From the NCBI GenBank assembly GCA_963767475.1, contig CAVYEI010000005.1, positions 124,001-188,000 of the forward strand: 64,000 bases of DNA. Direction: 5' to 3'. Of this stretch, positions 51,572 to 58,531 are shown one piece after another. Both the position numbers and the translations under genes were made by a program. This DNA comes from WHSW01 sp963767475 (lineage in GTDB: Bacteria; Actinomycetota; Thermoleophilia; Solirubrobacterales; 70-9). A model generated the notes under the pieces. It was given only the letters and a program-made list of their open reading frames with translations, had not been told where the DNA came from and made no database searches. Within the stretch, counting starts at the first letter, position 1, and every line of letters starts with the position of its first letter.

Positions 51572-52504
51572 GTGGCCGTTCCAGAGATCAGTGTCGTGAT
51601 CCCCAGCGGACGTCAGGTCCGCCTGGCGTTCACGCTCGAGGCGCTCGCCCGCCAGAGCATCGATCTAGACCGCTTCGAGGTGATCGTCGTCCGCGACGGC
51701 GCGGCTCCGGTGAGCCCCGTCGATGGGCTCGATCTGCGAGTGATCCACGGACCCGGCGACCGCAACATCGCCGCCCTTCGCAACCTCGGCTGGCGCACGG
51801 CGAGGGGGACACTGGTCGCCTTCACCGACGACGATTGCCGGCCGACCCCGGACTGGGTGCGGGGATTGCTTGCCGCCGCCGACGGCCCGATGTCGGCGCT
51901 GCAAGGCCGCACCGAGCCCGACCCCGACGAGGCCCATCTGCTCCACGGCCTCGCGCGCAGCCAGCGGATCACCGAGCTCAGTCCCTGGCTGGAGACCTGC
52001 AACATGGCCTATCCGCGCTCGCTCCTGGAGCGGCTGGACGGCTTCGACGAGGACTTCGGTCAGCTCGGCGAGGACACCGACCTCGGCCTGCGCGCGATCG
52101 GGGCGGGGGCGAGCTTTCGCTATCTCGACGATGCCGTGGTCTGGCACGCGGTCCTGCCGCAGACGCTCCGGGGTGCGGTCAGCCAGGCCCGTCGGCGCGA
52201 CGCGATCCCGCGGCTCGTCAGGCGCCACCCGCAGCAGCGCAGCGCTCTCTACCGCCAGGTCTTCTGGAAGCGCTCGCACGCCTTCCTCCTGCTCGCGGCC
52301 GCCGGGCTGGCGACGCGCAGGCCCGCTGTGGCGGCGATCAGCGCCCTGCCGTGGCTGCGTGAGAACACCGACATTCGCAGCCTTGCCGGGCCGCGGCGCG
52401 CGGCGCGCCAGGCGCTCTACCTCGCCGCGCGGGCGACCGTCGACACGGTCGAGGTGGCGGCGACGAGCGCGGCGGCGGTCCGCGAACGCACCCTGGTGCT
52501 CTAG
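51572..52504 (+). CDS. GT2 glycosyltransferase (paralogue of 28967-29923)
   Basis: 310 residues from GTG 51572. EISVVIPSGRQVRLAFTLEA, VIVVRDGAAPVSP, VAFTDDDCRPTPDWV, ALQGRTEPDPDEAHLLHGL, TCNMAYPRSLLERLDGFDE and LGEDTDLGLRAIGAG show the GT-A site. A C-terminal helical membrane-associated part follows. The protein encoded at 28967-29923 has the same blocks in the same spacing. The stop overlaps the convergent GH gene by four bases. Confidence 0.89.
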   Translation: MAVPEISVVIPSGRQVRLAFTLEALARQSIDLDRFEVIVVRDGAAPVSPVDGLDLRVIHGPGDRNIAALRNLGWRTARGTLVAFTDDDCRPTPDWVRGLLAAADGPMSALQGRTEPDPDEAHLLHGLARSQRITELSPWLETCNMAYPRSLLERLDGFDEDFGQLGEDTDLGLRAIGAGASFRYLDDAVVWHAVLPQTLRGAVSQARRRDAIPRLVRRHPQQRSALYRQVFWKRSHAFLLLAAAGLATRRPAVAAISALPWLRENTDIRSLAGPRRAARQALYLAARATVDTVEVAATSAAAVRERTLVL

Positions 52505-53697
52505 GCGCCGTCGGGGACGCAGGGGTCGGCGGCGAGCTCGTCGACCGGATCCCCAGCGGCGATCGCCTCGATCTGGTCGCGGTAGGCATCTGCAGTCGGA
52601 TAGCGGTCGCCGCTGACCGGATCGGCGATTCCGTACCAGCTCTCAGGATCGACCGGGTTGGTCTCCGGCGTGATCCAGGTGTGCAGCGCGAGCGCGATCA
52701 CGTCGCAGCTCGAGCCCGCGATTGCCGGTACCAACTCGGCGACGTATCCCGCACGGGTCTCCTCGTCGGCGAGCGGTGCCGGGCCGCTGCCCATCGTGCG
52801 CCAGCCGAACTCGTTCACGCTCAGGGGCACGCGCTCGAGCCCGGTCGCGTCGGCGATCGAGCGAAACCAGCCGAGCTTCTCGAGCACCTCGTCGGGTGTT
52901 TGGCCATAGGGATGAACGGCGAGTACGTCGATCGTCGACGCCAGCTCCGGGACCGCCGCCAGCGCTCGCCGCAGGAACTCCTCCGGTGGCATCTGCGTCC
53001 GCGGATCGCCCTCGCCGGGCTCGAAACCGGCGAGGCCGCCGAACAGGACCTGGGCCTGTGGATCGACGGCGTGGATCGCCTCCCGGCTGGCGGCATAGAG
53101 GGCGGCGTATGCCTCGGGATCGGGAGCCGGGCACCAGAAGACCGAGTAGTTGGGCTCGTTCCAGATCTCGTACTGGTGGATCGGTTCGCGGGGCAGGCCG
53201 GGGTTCTGGGTCCAGAAGCTGCCTGTCTGTCCGTAGCGCTTCGCGATCGCAGCCATCAGGGCGCCGAAGTCCTCCGGCCTTGCCGGCGGGGATCGATAGT
53301 CGCAATGTTCGGCGTCGGCGCCCGGGTCGCGGGCCCAGTCCGGCGTCGGCACGCCCTGGCCGGTCACCTGCCAGCGAACCCGGTGGCGGGCGAGCGCCTC
53401 GACCCAGGCGTCGGTGGTGGTGAAGTCGTAGGAGCGGCCGGCCGCGGTCGGTGGCAGCGGTTCGATGATCCGCCAATCGAGGTTGGCGCGGGCGAAGTCG
53501 ACCCTGAGCTGAGCGAGCGAGTCGAGGTGCGCCTGGAGTTGGGCCACCGCGCCGCGGGAAGGCAACGGCTGCAGCAGCTGCGCGTTGACACCGAAGAAGC
53601 CGCCGGGCACGGCCGGAGCGGGCTCGGTCGCCGTCGACCCGCAACCCGCGAGCACCCCCCAGGCGGCGAGGATCGCGCACCCGATTCTGATCGCCAT
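52501..53697 (-). CDS. lipoprotein with glycoside-hydrolase clan A barrel (GH39/GH5-like)
   Basis: 398 residues. A signal peptide ending in lipobox VLAGC anchors it outside the membrane. The barrel shows VDFARANLDWRIIEP, the acid/base Glu in YEIWNEPNYSVFW, IDVLAVHPYGQTPDEVLEKL and the nucleophile Glu in LSVNEFGWRT. These are the positions of clan GH-A retaining glycosidases such as GH39. It may trim or release the polysaccharide made by the surrounding genes, as similar hydrolases do in other exopolysaccharide clusters. Substrate unknown. Confidence 0.85.
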   Translation of the reverse strand: MAIRIGCAILAAWGVLAGCGSTATEPAPAVPGGFFGVNAQLLQPLPSRGAVAQLQAHLDSLAQLRVDFARANLDWRIIEPLPPTAAGRSYDFTTTDAWVEALARHRVRWQVTGQGVPTPDWARDPGADAEHCDYRSPPARPEDFGALMAAIAKRYGQTGSFWTQNPGLPREPIHQYEIWNEPNYSVFWCPAPDPEAYAALYAASREAIHAVDPQAQVLFGGLAGFEPGEGDPRTQMPPEEFLRRALAAVPELASTIDVLAVHPYGQTPDEVLEKLGWFRSIADATGLERVPLSVNEFGWRTMGSGPAPLADEETRAGYVAELVPAIAGSSCDVIALALHTWITPETNPVDPESWYGIADPVSGDRYPTADAYRDQIEAIAAGDPVDELAADPCVPDGA

Positions 53698-53706
53698 CGT
53701 CCGCGC

Positions 53707-53712
53707 AGGCTA
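53707..53712 (-). promoter_or_regulatory. -10 hexamer TAGCCT of the GH lipoprotein gene
   Basis: TAGCCT on the minus strand ends 9 nt before ATG 53697, inside the left arm of the inverted repeat. Confidence 0.55.
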
Positions 53713-53739
53713 ACTGCGTCGCGATTCGCCCGGGATGGT

Positions 53740-53745
53740 TAGCCT
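53740..53745 (+). promoter_or_regulatory. -10 hexamer TAGCCT of the methyltransferase gene at 53754
   Basis: TAGCCT ends 8 nt before ATG 53754, inside the right arm of the inverted repeat. Confidence 0.55.
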
Positions 53746-53753
53746 GCGCGGCT

Positions 53754-54554
53754 ATGGAATCGACCTACGCCGGCGAAGCCGCCCAGCCCACCGCCGACCA
53801 GCCCACGGAGAGGCAGCGGGCCGCCGACCGCGCGCTGGCCGAGAACCCCGAGCTCTGGTACCACACGATCGAGCTCGCGCCCGGCCTCGTCACCCCCGGC
53901 TACATCGATCTGCGCAAGGCGGCGCCGCGGGTGTTGCCGGACGAGATGGCGGGTCGCAGGGTGCTCGACATCGGCACCTTCGACGGCTTCTGGGCCTTCG
54001 AGATGGAGCGTCGCGGAGCCGAGGTGGTGGCGATCGACCTCGACCACATCGACGGCGCCGAGTTCCCGCCGCTCAGCCGGCCGGCGCTCGAGCAGCGCAC
54101 CCGCGATACGGGGACGCAGCTCGGCCATGGCTTCCGGCTCGCGTCCGAGGCGCTTGGCTCGACGGTCGAGCGGGTCGTCTGCAATGTCTACGACGTTGAG
54201 CCCGACCGCATCGGCGGCCCGGTCGACCTCGCCTTCAACGGCGCCACCCTGACCCACCTGCGCGACCCGATCCGGGCGCTCGAGCGGGTCCGCGAGACCC
54301 TGGTCCCGGGCGGCGAGCTGATCTCCTACGAGCCGATTTCCCTCTGGCTGACGCTGCGGGCACCGCGCCGGCCGGCCGGGGCATTTCGCGCCCACAACAC
54401 CGAGTACACCTGGTGGGAGCCCAACATGGCGACCATCCATGCGTGGATGCGGGCCGCCGGGTTCGGGGAGATTCGCCGCCTGGCGATCACCCGGCCGCGA
54501 TCGGCCGAGAAGCACGACGCCTTCTACATCGCCTACTCCGGACGCCGTCGGTAG
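53754..54554 (+). CDS. CmoB/DUF1698-like SAM methyltransferase (WYHT family member 3)
   Basis: 266 residues. ELWYHTIELAPGLVTPGYID, then motif I RVLDIGTFDGFWAFEMERRG, VVAIDLDHIDGAEFPPLSRP, motif IV DLAFNGATLTHLRDPIRALE and TWWEPNMATIHAWMRAAGF. It is closest to member 5 (60292-61044), with which it shares DLRKxAxRVLPD, the PPLSR loop and a similar GFxLAS(E/R)ALGS(T/S)VER helix. Substrate unknown; its divergent partner is the GH lipoprotein gene, so a glycan role is plausible. Confidence 0.86.
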   Translation: MESTYAGEAAQPTADQPTERQRAADRALAENPELWYHTIELAPGLVTPGYIDLRKAAPRVLPDEMAGRRVLDIGTFDGFWAFEMERRGAEVVAIDLDHIDGAEFPPLSRPALEQRTRDTGTQLGHGFRLASEALGSTVERVVCNVYDVEPDRIGGPVDLAFNGATLTHLRDPIRALERVRETLVPGGELISYEPISLWLTLRAPRRPAGAFRAHNTEYTWWEPNMATIHAWMRAAGFGEIRRLAITRPRSAEKHDAFYIAYSGRRR

Positions 54555-54634
54555 CCGCCACGCACGGGCTCGCCTCGGCGATCCGCCTCGCGGACTGCGC
54601 AAACCCGCTCGGACAAGCCGTCGAGGGCCGCTGT

Positions 54635-54640
54635 TACCCT
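54635..54640 (+). promoter_or_regulatory. possible -10 hexamer TACCCT of the HU gene
   Basis: TACCCT lies 42 nt before TTG 54683, leaving an untranslated leader that carries the AGGAGG site. No convincing -35. Confidence 0.4.
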
Positions 54641-54682
54641 GCGCGACGATCACTGACCCACGCACAAGCCAGGAGGCAGAAA

Positions 54683-54958
54683 TTGACCAAGTCCGAGTTC
54701 GTCGAAAGCATCGCCGGCAACTTCGACAGCAAGAAGGCCGCGGCTGACGCCGTCGAGACGATTCTCGACGGGATCACCAGCACGCTCGCGGGGGGCGGGG
54801 AAATCAGCTTCACCGGCTTCGGCAAGTTCAGCGTCGCCGAGCGCGGGCCGCGCCAGGGCGTCAACCCGCGGACGGGCGAGCGGATCACGATCGCCGGCGG
54901 CAAGGTGCCGAAGTTCTCGGCGGGCGCCGGTCTCAAGTCCAGGGTCAAGGGCGGCTAG
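54683..54958 (+). CDS. hup: HU-family DNA-binding protein
   Basis: 91 residues from TTG 54683, fixed by a perfect AGGAGG six bases upstream and by the conserved MTKSEFVES-like start. Helical dimerisation region (KKAAADAVETILDGI), beta arm with FTGFGKFSVAERGPRQGVNP and GERITIAGGKVPKFSAG, end LKSRVKGG. It bends and packs DNA as a homodimer. No Lys-rich C-terminal extension like that of mycobacterial HupB is present. The pyrF gene follows immediately, its CTG start 8 bases from this stop. Confidence 0.96.
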   Translation: MTKSEFVESIAGNFDSKKAAADAVETILDGITSTLAGGGEISFTGFGKFSVAERGPRQGVNPRTGERITIAGGKVPKFSAGAGLKSRVKGG

Positions 54959-54965
54959 GTAGCCC

Positions 54966-55854
54966 CTGACCACACCGTTCGCCGACCGGCTGTCGGCGCT
55001 CGTCTCAGAGCGCCGCAGCCAGGTATGCCTCGGCCTCGACCCGGATCCGTCCGGGCTCGAGCCGCGGCCTCGGCCGGGCTCGACGCCCGCCGAGGCCGCG
55101 GCCGAGGCGGTCGTTGAGCACTGCAGCGCGCTGATCGCGGCGACGGCGCCGGTCTGCGTCGCGGTGAAGCCGCAGCTGGCGTGCTTCGAGCGCCTCGGCT
55201 GGCCGGGCTGGAGGGCGCTCGAGCAGGTGATCGCTGATGCGCGCAGCGCCGGCCTGCTCGTCGTCGCCGACGGCAAGCGCGGCGACGTGCCGGTCAGCGC
55301 CACCGCCTATGGCGAGGCGATGTTCGGTCGATTGAAGACGGCTTCGGGAGAGCTCCCGGGGCTGGCCGCGGACGCGGCGACCGTCAACCCGCTGCTCGGC
55401 GGCGACGCGCTCGAGCCGATGATCGTGGCCGCGGCGCGCGCCGGAGCCGGGCTGTTCGCTCTCGTTCGCACCTCCAACCCAGGCGCGGCCGACGTGCTCG
55501 ACCTGCCCGCCGACGGCGGCCCCCTGCACGAGCATCTGGCGCGGATGGTCGCCGAGCGGGGGCCGCGGCTGCAAGGCGAATCCGGGTTGAGCGGGATGGG
55601 CGCCGTCGTCGGCGCCACCGAGCCCCGCCACTTCGGCCGCCTGCGCGAGCTGATGCCCGACGCGATCTTCCTCGTCCCGGGGATCGGCGCCCAGGGTGGT
55701 CGTGCCGCTGACCTCGGGCCGGCGTTCTCGCGCCATCCCGCCTCGGTGCTGGTGCCCGCCTCACGATCGATCGGCGGCTGCCGACGACCCGGCCGCCGCG
55801 GCCGCGGAGCTGCGCGATCAGGTCTGGGCCGCTTCGCAAAGCGCCGCCCGCTGA
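54966..55854 (+). CDS. pyrF: orotidine 5'-phosphate decarboxylase, CTG start and late +1 frameshift
   Basis: Makes UMP from OMP. LTTPFADRLSALVSERRSQ, CLGLDPDP, AVKPQLACFERLGWPG and DGKRGDVPVSATAYGEAMFG (catalytic D-K-x-x-D block) are in one frame. GLFALVRTSNPGA, FLVPGIGAQGG and VPASRSIGG follow. An in-frame TAG stands at 54960, and no ATG, GTG or TTG precedes the conserved N-terminus, so CTG 54966 is the likely start. At about 55778 one extra base shifts the frame; the expected end DDPAAAAAELRDQVWAASQS reads in +1 and stops at 55854. Without the shift the frame runs on into the carboxypeptidase gene. Confidence 0.88.
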
Positions 55855-55889
55855 GCACTGTGCGGCAGTCCGCCGGGCGGGCAACCGCC

Positions 55890-55895
55890 TACGAT
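55890..55895 (+). promoter_or_regulatory. -10 hexamer TACGAT before the LysM-like gene
   Basis: TACGAT ends 10 nt before ATG 55906; no Shine-Dalgarno. Confidence 0.4.
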
Positions 55896-55905
55896 TCCGC
55901 CCCCC

Positions 55906-56286
55906 ATGCCAGGTCCGAACGACGATCGCACACCGACGAGCTGGACCGCGCGGGTGCTCGCACCCGTGGTCTTGGTCGTCGTCGCGGCGGCGCTCGTACT
56001 GGTGATCAGCGGCTCGCTCTCGACCGGCGACGACGACGACTCGAAGGAGCCGAAGGGGGAGACGACGACCGAAGCCTGCACCCCGGCCGCCGATCAGGCG
56101 GTCAAGGACGGCTACTACGTGGTCCAGGCCGAGGACGTCCAGGGGCTGAGCGGGATCGCGGTCAAGACCTGCATCTCGGTCGAGACGCTGGTCGAGCTCA
56201 ACCCCAACCTCGACCCGCAGGCGCTCCAGGTCAACAACTGCGTCGACCTGGTCGTCGACGGGTGCAAGAAGCTGTCCTCCGGCTGA
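55906..56286 (+). CDS. membrane-anchored LysM-like protein
   Basis: 126 residues. A short cytoplasmic N-terminus, one membrane helix (VLAPVVLVVVAAALVLVISG), an acidic linker with DDDDSK and then a LysM-like module of about 45 residues: GYYVVQAEDVQGLSGIAVKT, VETLVELNPNLDPQALQVNN, with Cys at both ends (TEACTP, KTCIS, NNCVDL, DGCKK). LysM domains bind peptidoglycan. The gene overlaps the carboxypeptidase gene by 25 bases, which suggests the two act together on the cell wall. Confidence 0.8.
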   Translation: MPGPNDDRTPTSWTARVLAPVVLVVVAAALVLVISGSLSTGDDDDSKEPKGETTTEACTPAADQAVKDGYYVVQAEDVQGLSGIAVKTCISVETLVELNPNLDPQALQVNNCVDLVVDGCKKLSSG

Positions 56287-57458
56287 CGCTGGCGCTGCTG
56301 GCGTCGCTGGCGCTCGCGGGGAGCGCGCAGGCCGCCGCCCAGCCGCCGCGCGAGCTGCCGGCCCGAGCCTGGATCCTGGTCGACGCCGACGACGGCGAGG
56401 TGCTCGCCGCCCATCGGGCCGCGAGCTCGCAGGCGATCGCCTCGACGACGAAGCTGATGACCGCCTACGTCGCCCGCGAGCGGCTGCGGCTCGGAGAGAC
56501 CGTGACCGCTCCACCGTACGCCGCGTTGCCCGCCGAGTCGCTGCTCGGGCTCGAGGCGGGCGAGAAGATCGAGGTCCGCGACCTGCTCTACGGCCTGCTG
56601 CTCGTCTCCGGCAACGACGCCGCCGAGGCGCTCGCCCAGGCAGCGGCCGGATCCGAGGACGCGTTCGTCGCCGAGATGAATGACGCCGCCGCCCGGCTCG
56701 GCCTCGACGACACCTCCTACGCAAACCCGATCGGTCTCGACGAGGTCGGCAACTACTCGAGCGCCGAGGATCTCGCCGAGCTGACGCTCGAGCTGCGCAA
56801 GGACGCGCTCTTTCGCCGTATCTTCGACACCGCTTCGACCACGACCACCACCGGCGCCCACCCGCGCGAGCTCGTCAACCGCAACACGCTGGTGCAGACG
56901 GTGCCCTACGTCAACGGGGTCAAGACCGGCTACACGATCGACGCCGGCAACGTGCTCGTCGGCTCGGGCAAACAGGGTGGGGTGGAGCTGGTCTCGGCCG
57001 TGCTCGGGGCACCGACCGAGTCCGACCGCGACTCGGCGACGATGGCGCTGCTCGAGTACGGCTTCTCGCTCTATCACCGGCGCACCCCGGTGCGCGAGGG
57101 CGAGATCGAGGCCTCGGTCGCGATCCACGACCGCGACGTGGCGGTCGAGCTCACCCCGAGCGAGCAGATTGCGGTGACCGTGCGCAAGGGCCAGGAGATC
57201 GCCACCCGGGTCGACGCCCCGGCGGAGGTCGACGGGCCGGTCAGCAGCGGTGACCGTCTCGGCGAGGTGGTGGTCACGGTCGACGGCGATGCGGTCGGCC
57301 GCACGGCGCTGGTGGCGACGAGCTCGGCCGCGGCCGCCAGCCTGCTCGAGCGCTATGACGCCGCCGTGCCAGGGCCGCGCCTGGTCGCCTGGGCCGCGGC
57401 GATCGGCGTGCTGGCGCTGCTGTTCATCGCCGCGATCGCGGTCTGGGACCGGCGATGA
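56262..57458 (+). CDS. D-alanyl-D-alanine carboxypeptidase (S11, DacA-like)
   Basis: 398 residues from GTG 56262. Signal peptide (RLTLALLASLALAGSAQAAA) then a penicillin-binding domain with S-x-x-K in ASTTKLMTAY, S-x-N in LLVSGNDAAEALA and K-T-G in VKTGYTIDAGN. A C-terminal beta domain and a final membrane helix (AWAAAIGVLALLFIAAIAVW) anchor it. It removes the terminal D-Ala of peptidoglycan stem peptides outside the membrane. It is coupled to the LysM-like gene before it and overlaps the next gene by four bases (ATGA). Confidence 0.94.
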   Translation: MQEAVLRLTLALLASLALAGSAQAAAQPPRELPARAWILVDADDGEVLAAHRAASSQAIASTTKLMTAYVARERLRLGETVTAPPYAALPAESLLGLEAGEKIEVRDLLYGLLLVSGNDAAEALAQAAAGSEDAFVAEMNDAAARLGLDDTSYANPIGLDEVGNYSSAEDLAELTLELRKDALFRRIFDTASTTTTTGAHPRELVNRNTLVQTVPYVNGVKTGYTIDAGNVLVGSGKQGGVELVSAVLGAPTESDRDSATMALLEYGFSLYHRRTPVREGEIEASVAIHDRDVAVELTPSEQIAVTVRKGQEIATRVDAPAEVDGPVSSGDRLGEVVVTVDGDAVGRTALVATSSAAAASLLERYDAAVPGPRLVAWAAAIGVLALLFIAAIAVWDRR

Positions 57459-58507
57459 GCGCGGCGCCGACCGCCGCCCCCGCGGCGCCGATCGGTGCCC
57501 CCGACTTCTACGCCGAGCGGCTCGGCGCCGGGTTTGTCTCGCATCGCGAGCTGCTCGGCGCCGAGCTGCCGCGACCGCTGCACCGCCTCGTCTCCCGCCC
57601 CGGGTTGCTCCAGGGTCTCGCTCTCGGCTGGCTCGCCCGGCGAGCCGGCCCGGTGGCCGTGATCCGCCGCGAGCGAGGCACGTTGCCGGCGCTGATCGTC
57701 TGCGCGCTGCCGCCCGCGCGGCGCCGGGTGTTCGTACTCGAGCTGATTCGCCGGCCGCTGCCGTTGACCGCCTGGCGCCGGCTGCTCTACCGGATCTGGT
57801 GGCGGGCGATCGAGAACCCGGCGCTGCGACGGGGGATGGCGGGCGGCCAGACGATGACGGAGTGGGAGGCCGACGAATACGCGCGCCATTACGGAGTCGA
57901 CCGCGAGCGGCTGCACCACATTCCCTGGGCACTGTGCGAAGACGGCGAAGGCGCGCAGGTGCCGATCGCCGAGCACGCCGACCGGGTCTTTGCCTCCGGA
58001 CGCACGGCGTGTGACTGGGAGACGCTGTTCGGGGCCGCGACCGCCGCCGAGTGGGAGCTCACCGTCGTCTGCGCCGCCAAGGATCGAGAGCGGGTCGAGC
58101 GGCTTGCGCGAGGACGCGGCGAGATCCACGTCGAGATCCCCTGGGCCGAGCACGAGCGCCTGCTTCGCGATCGGGACTTGTGCGTGATCGCGATCGAGGA
58201 CCGGGGCCTGAGCGCCGGGCACGTGAGGTTGATGGCGGCGGTGGAGGCCGGGGTGCCGGTGGTCGCCACCGACGTGCCGTCGCTGGACGGGTACGCGGTC
58301 GGGCAGCAAACGGCGGTTCTGGTTCCCGCGGGCGATACCGTCGCGATGCGGACGGCGATCGACGCCCTGCTTGGCGACCCAGGTCGCCGCCTGGCGCTGC
58401 GTGATGCGGCCCTCGAGCGAGCCCGAAGCTGGACCTACGGCGACTACTTCGAGCGGATCGCAACGGTGGTCGTCGCCGCTTGCGACCTTCACCCGGGGGG
58501 CCAATGA
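57455..58507 (+). CDS. glycosyltransferase, GT-B fold (GT4-like)
   Basis: 350 residues. The first half (about 1-180) is a divergent acceptor domain with RRLLYRIWWRAIENPALRRG and TMTEWEADEYARHYGV. The second half shows DRVFASGRTACDWETLF, LTVVCAAKD, VEIPWAEHERLLRDRDLCVI, GLSAGHVRLMAAVEAGVPVVATD and a typical C-terminal helix (GDPGRRLALRDAALERARSW). The E-x7-E pair is not obvious, so it may be atypical. It is coupled to the carboxypeptidase gene (ATGA). Acceptor unknown. Confidence 0.78.
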   Translation: MSAAPTAAPAAPIGAPDFYAERLGAGFVSHRELLGAELPRPLHRLVSRPGLLQGLALGWLARRAGPVAVIRRERGTLPALIVCALPPARRRVFVLELIRRPLPLTAWRRLLYRIWWRAIENPALRRGMAGGQTMTEWEADEYARHYGVDRERLHHIPWALCEDGEGAQVPIAEHADRVFASGRTACDWETLFGAATAAEWELTVVCAAKDRERVERLARGRGEIHVEIPWAEHERLLRDRDLCVIAIEDRGLSAGHVRLMAAVEAGVPVVATDVPSLDGYAVGQQTAVLVPAGDTVAMRTAIDALLGDPGRRLALRDAALERARSWTYGDYFERIATVVVAACDLHPGGQ

Positions 58508-58513
58508 ACCGGC

Positions 58514-58519
58514 TAGCCT
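58514..58519 (+). promoter_or_regulatory. possible -10 hexamer TAGCCT before the PfkB kinase gene
   Basis: TAGCCT ends 12 nt before GTG 58532; spacing implies a leader of about five bases. Confidence 0.35.
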
Positions 58520-58531
58520 TGGTCGCGTCGC

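Larger units (their letters stand above)
53701..53751. repeat. 14-bp perfect inverted repeat holding both divergent -10 hexamers
   Basis: CCGCGCAGGCTAAC (53701-53714) is the exact reverse complement of GTTAGCCTGCGCGG (53738-53751), with 23 bases between. Each arm contains TAGCCT pointing outwards, 9 nt before ATG 53697 and 8 nt before ATG 53754. It fills nearly the whole 56-base gap. Confidence 0.85.

Noticed and set aside
55384..56724. Arg-rich minus-strand frame opposite pyrF and the carboxypeptidase
   Set aside because: Arg-dominated translation typical of a GC-rich antisense shadow.
55164..57458. Apparent 765-codon fusion of pyrF with a D-Ala-D-Ala carboxypeptidase
   Set aside because: The stretch between them reads out of frame for the pyrF end and for the LysM-like gene; the fusion is explained by one extra base near 55778.
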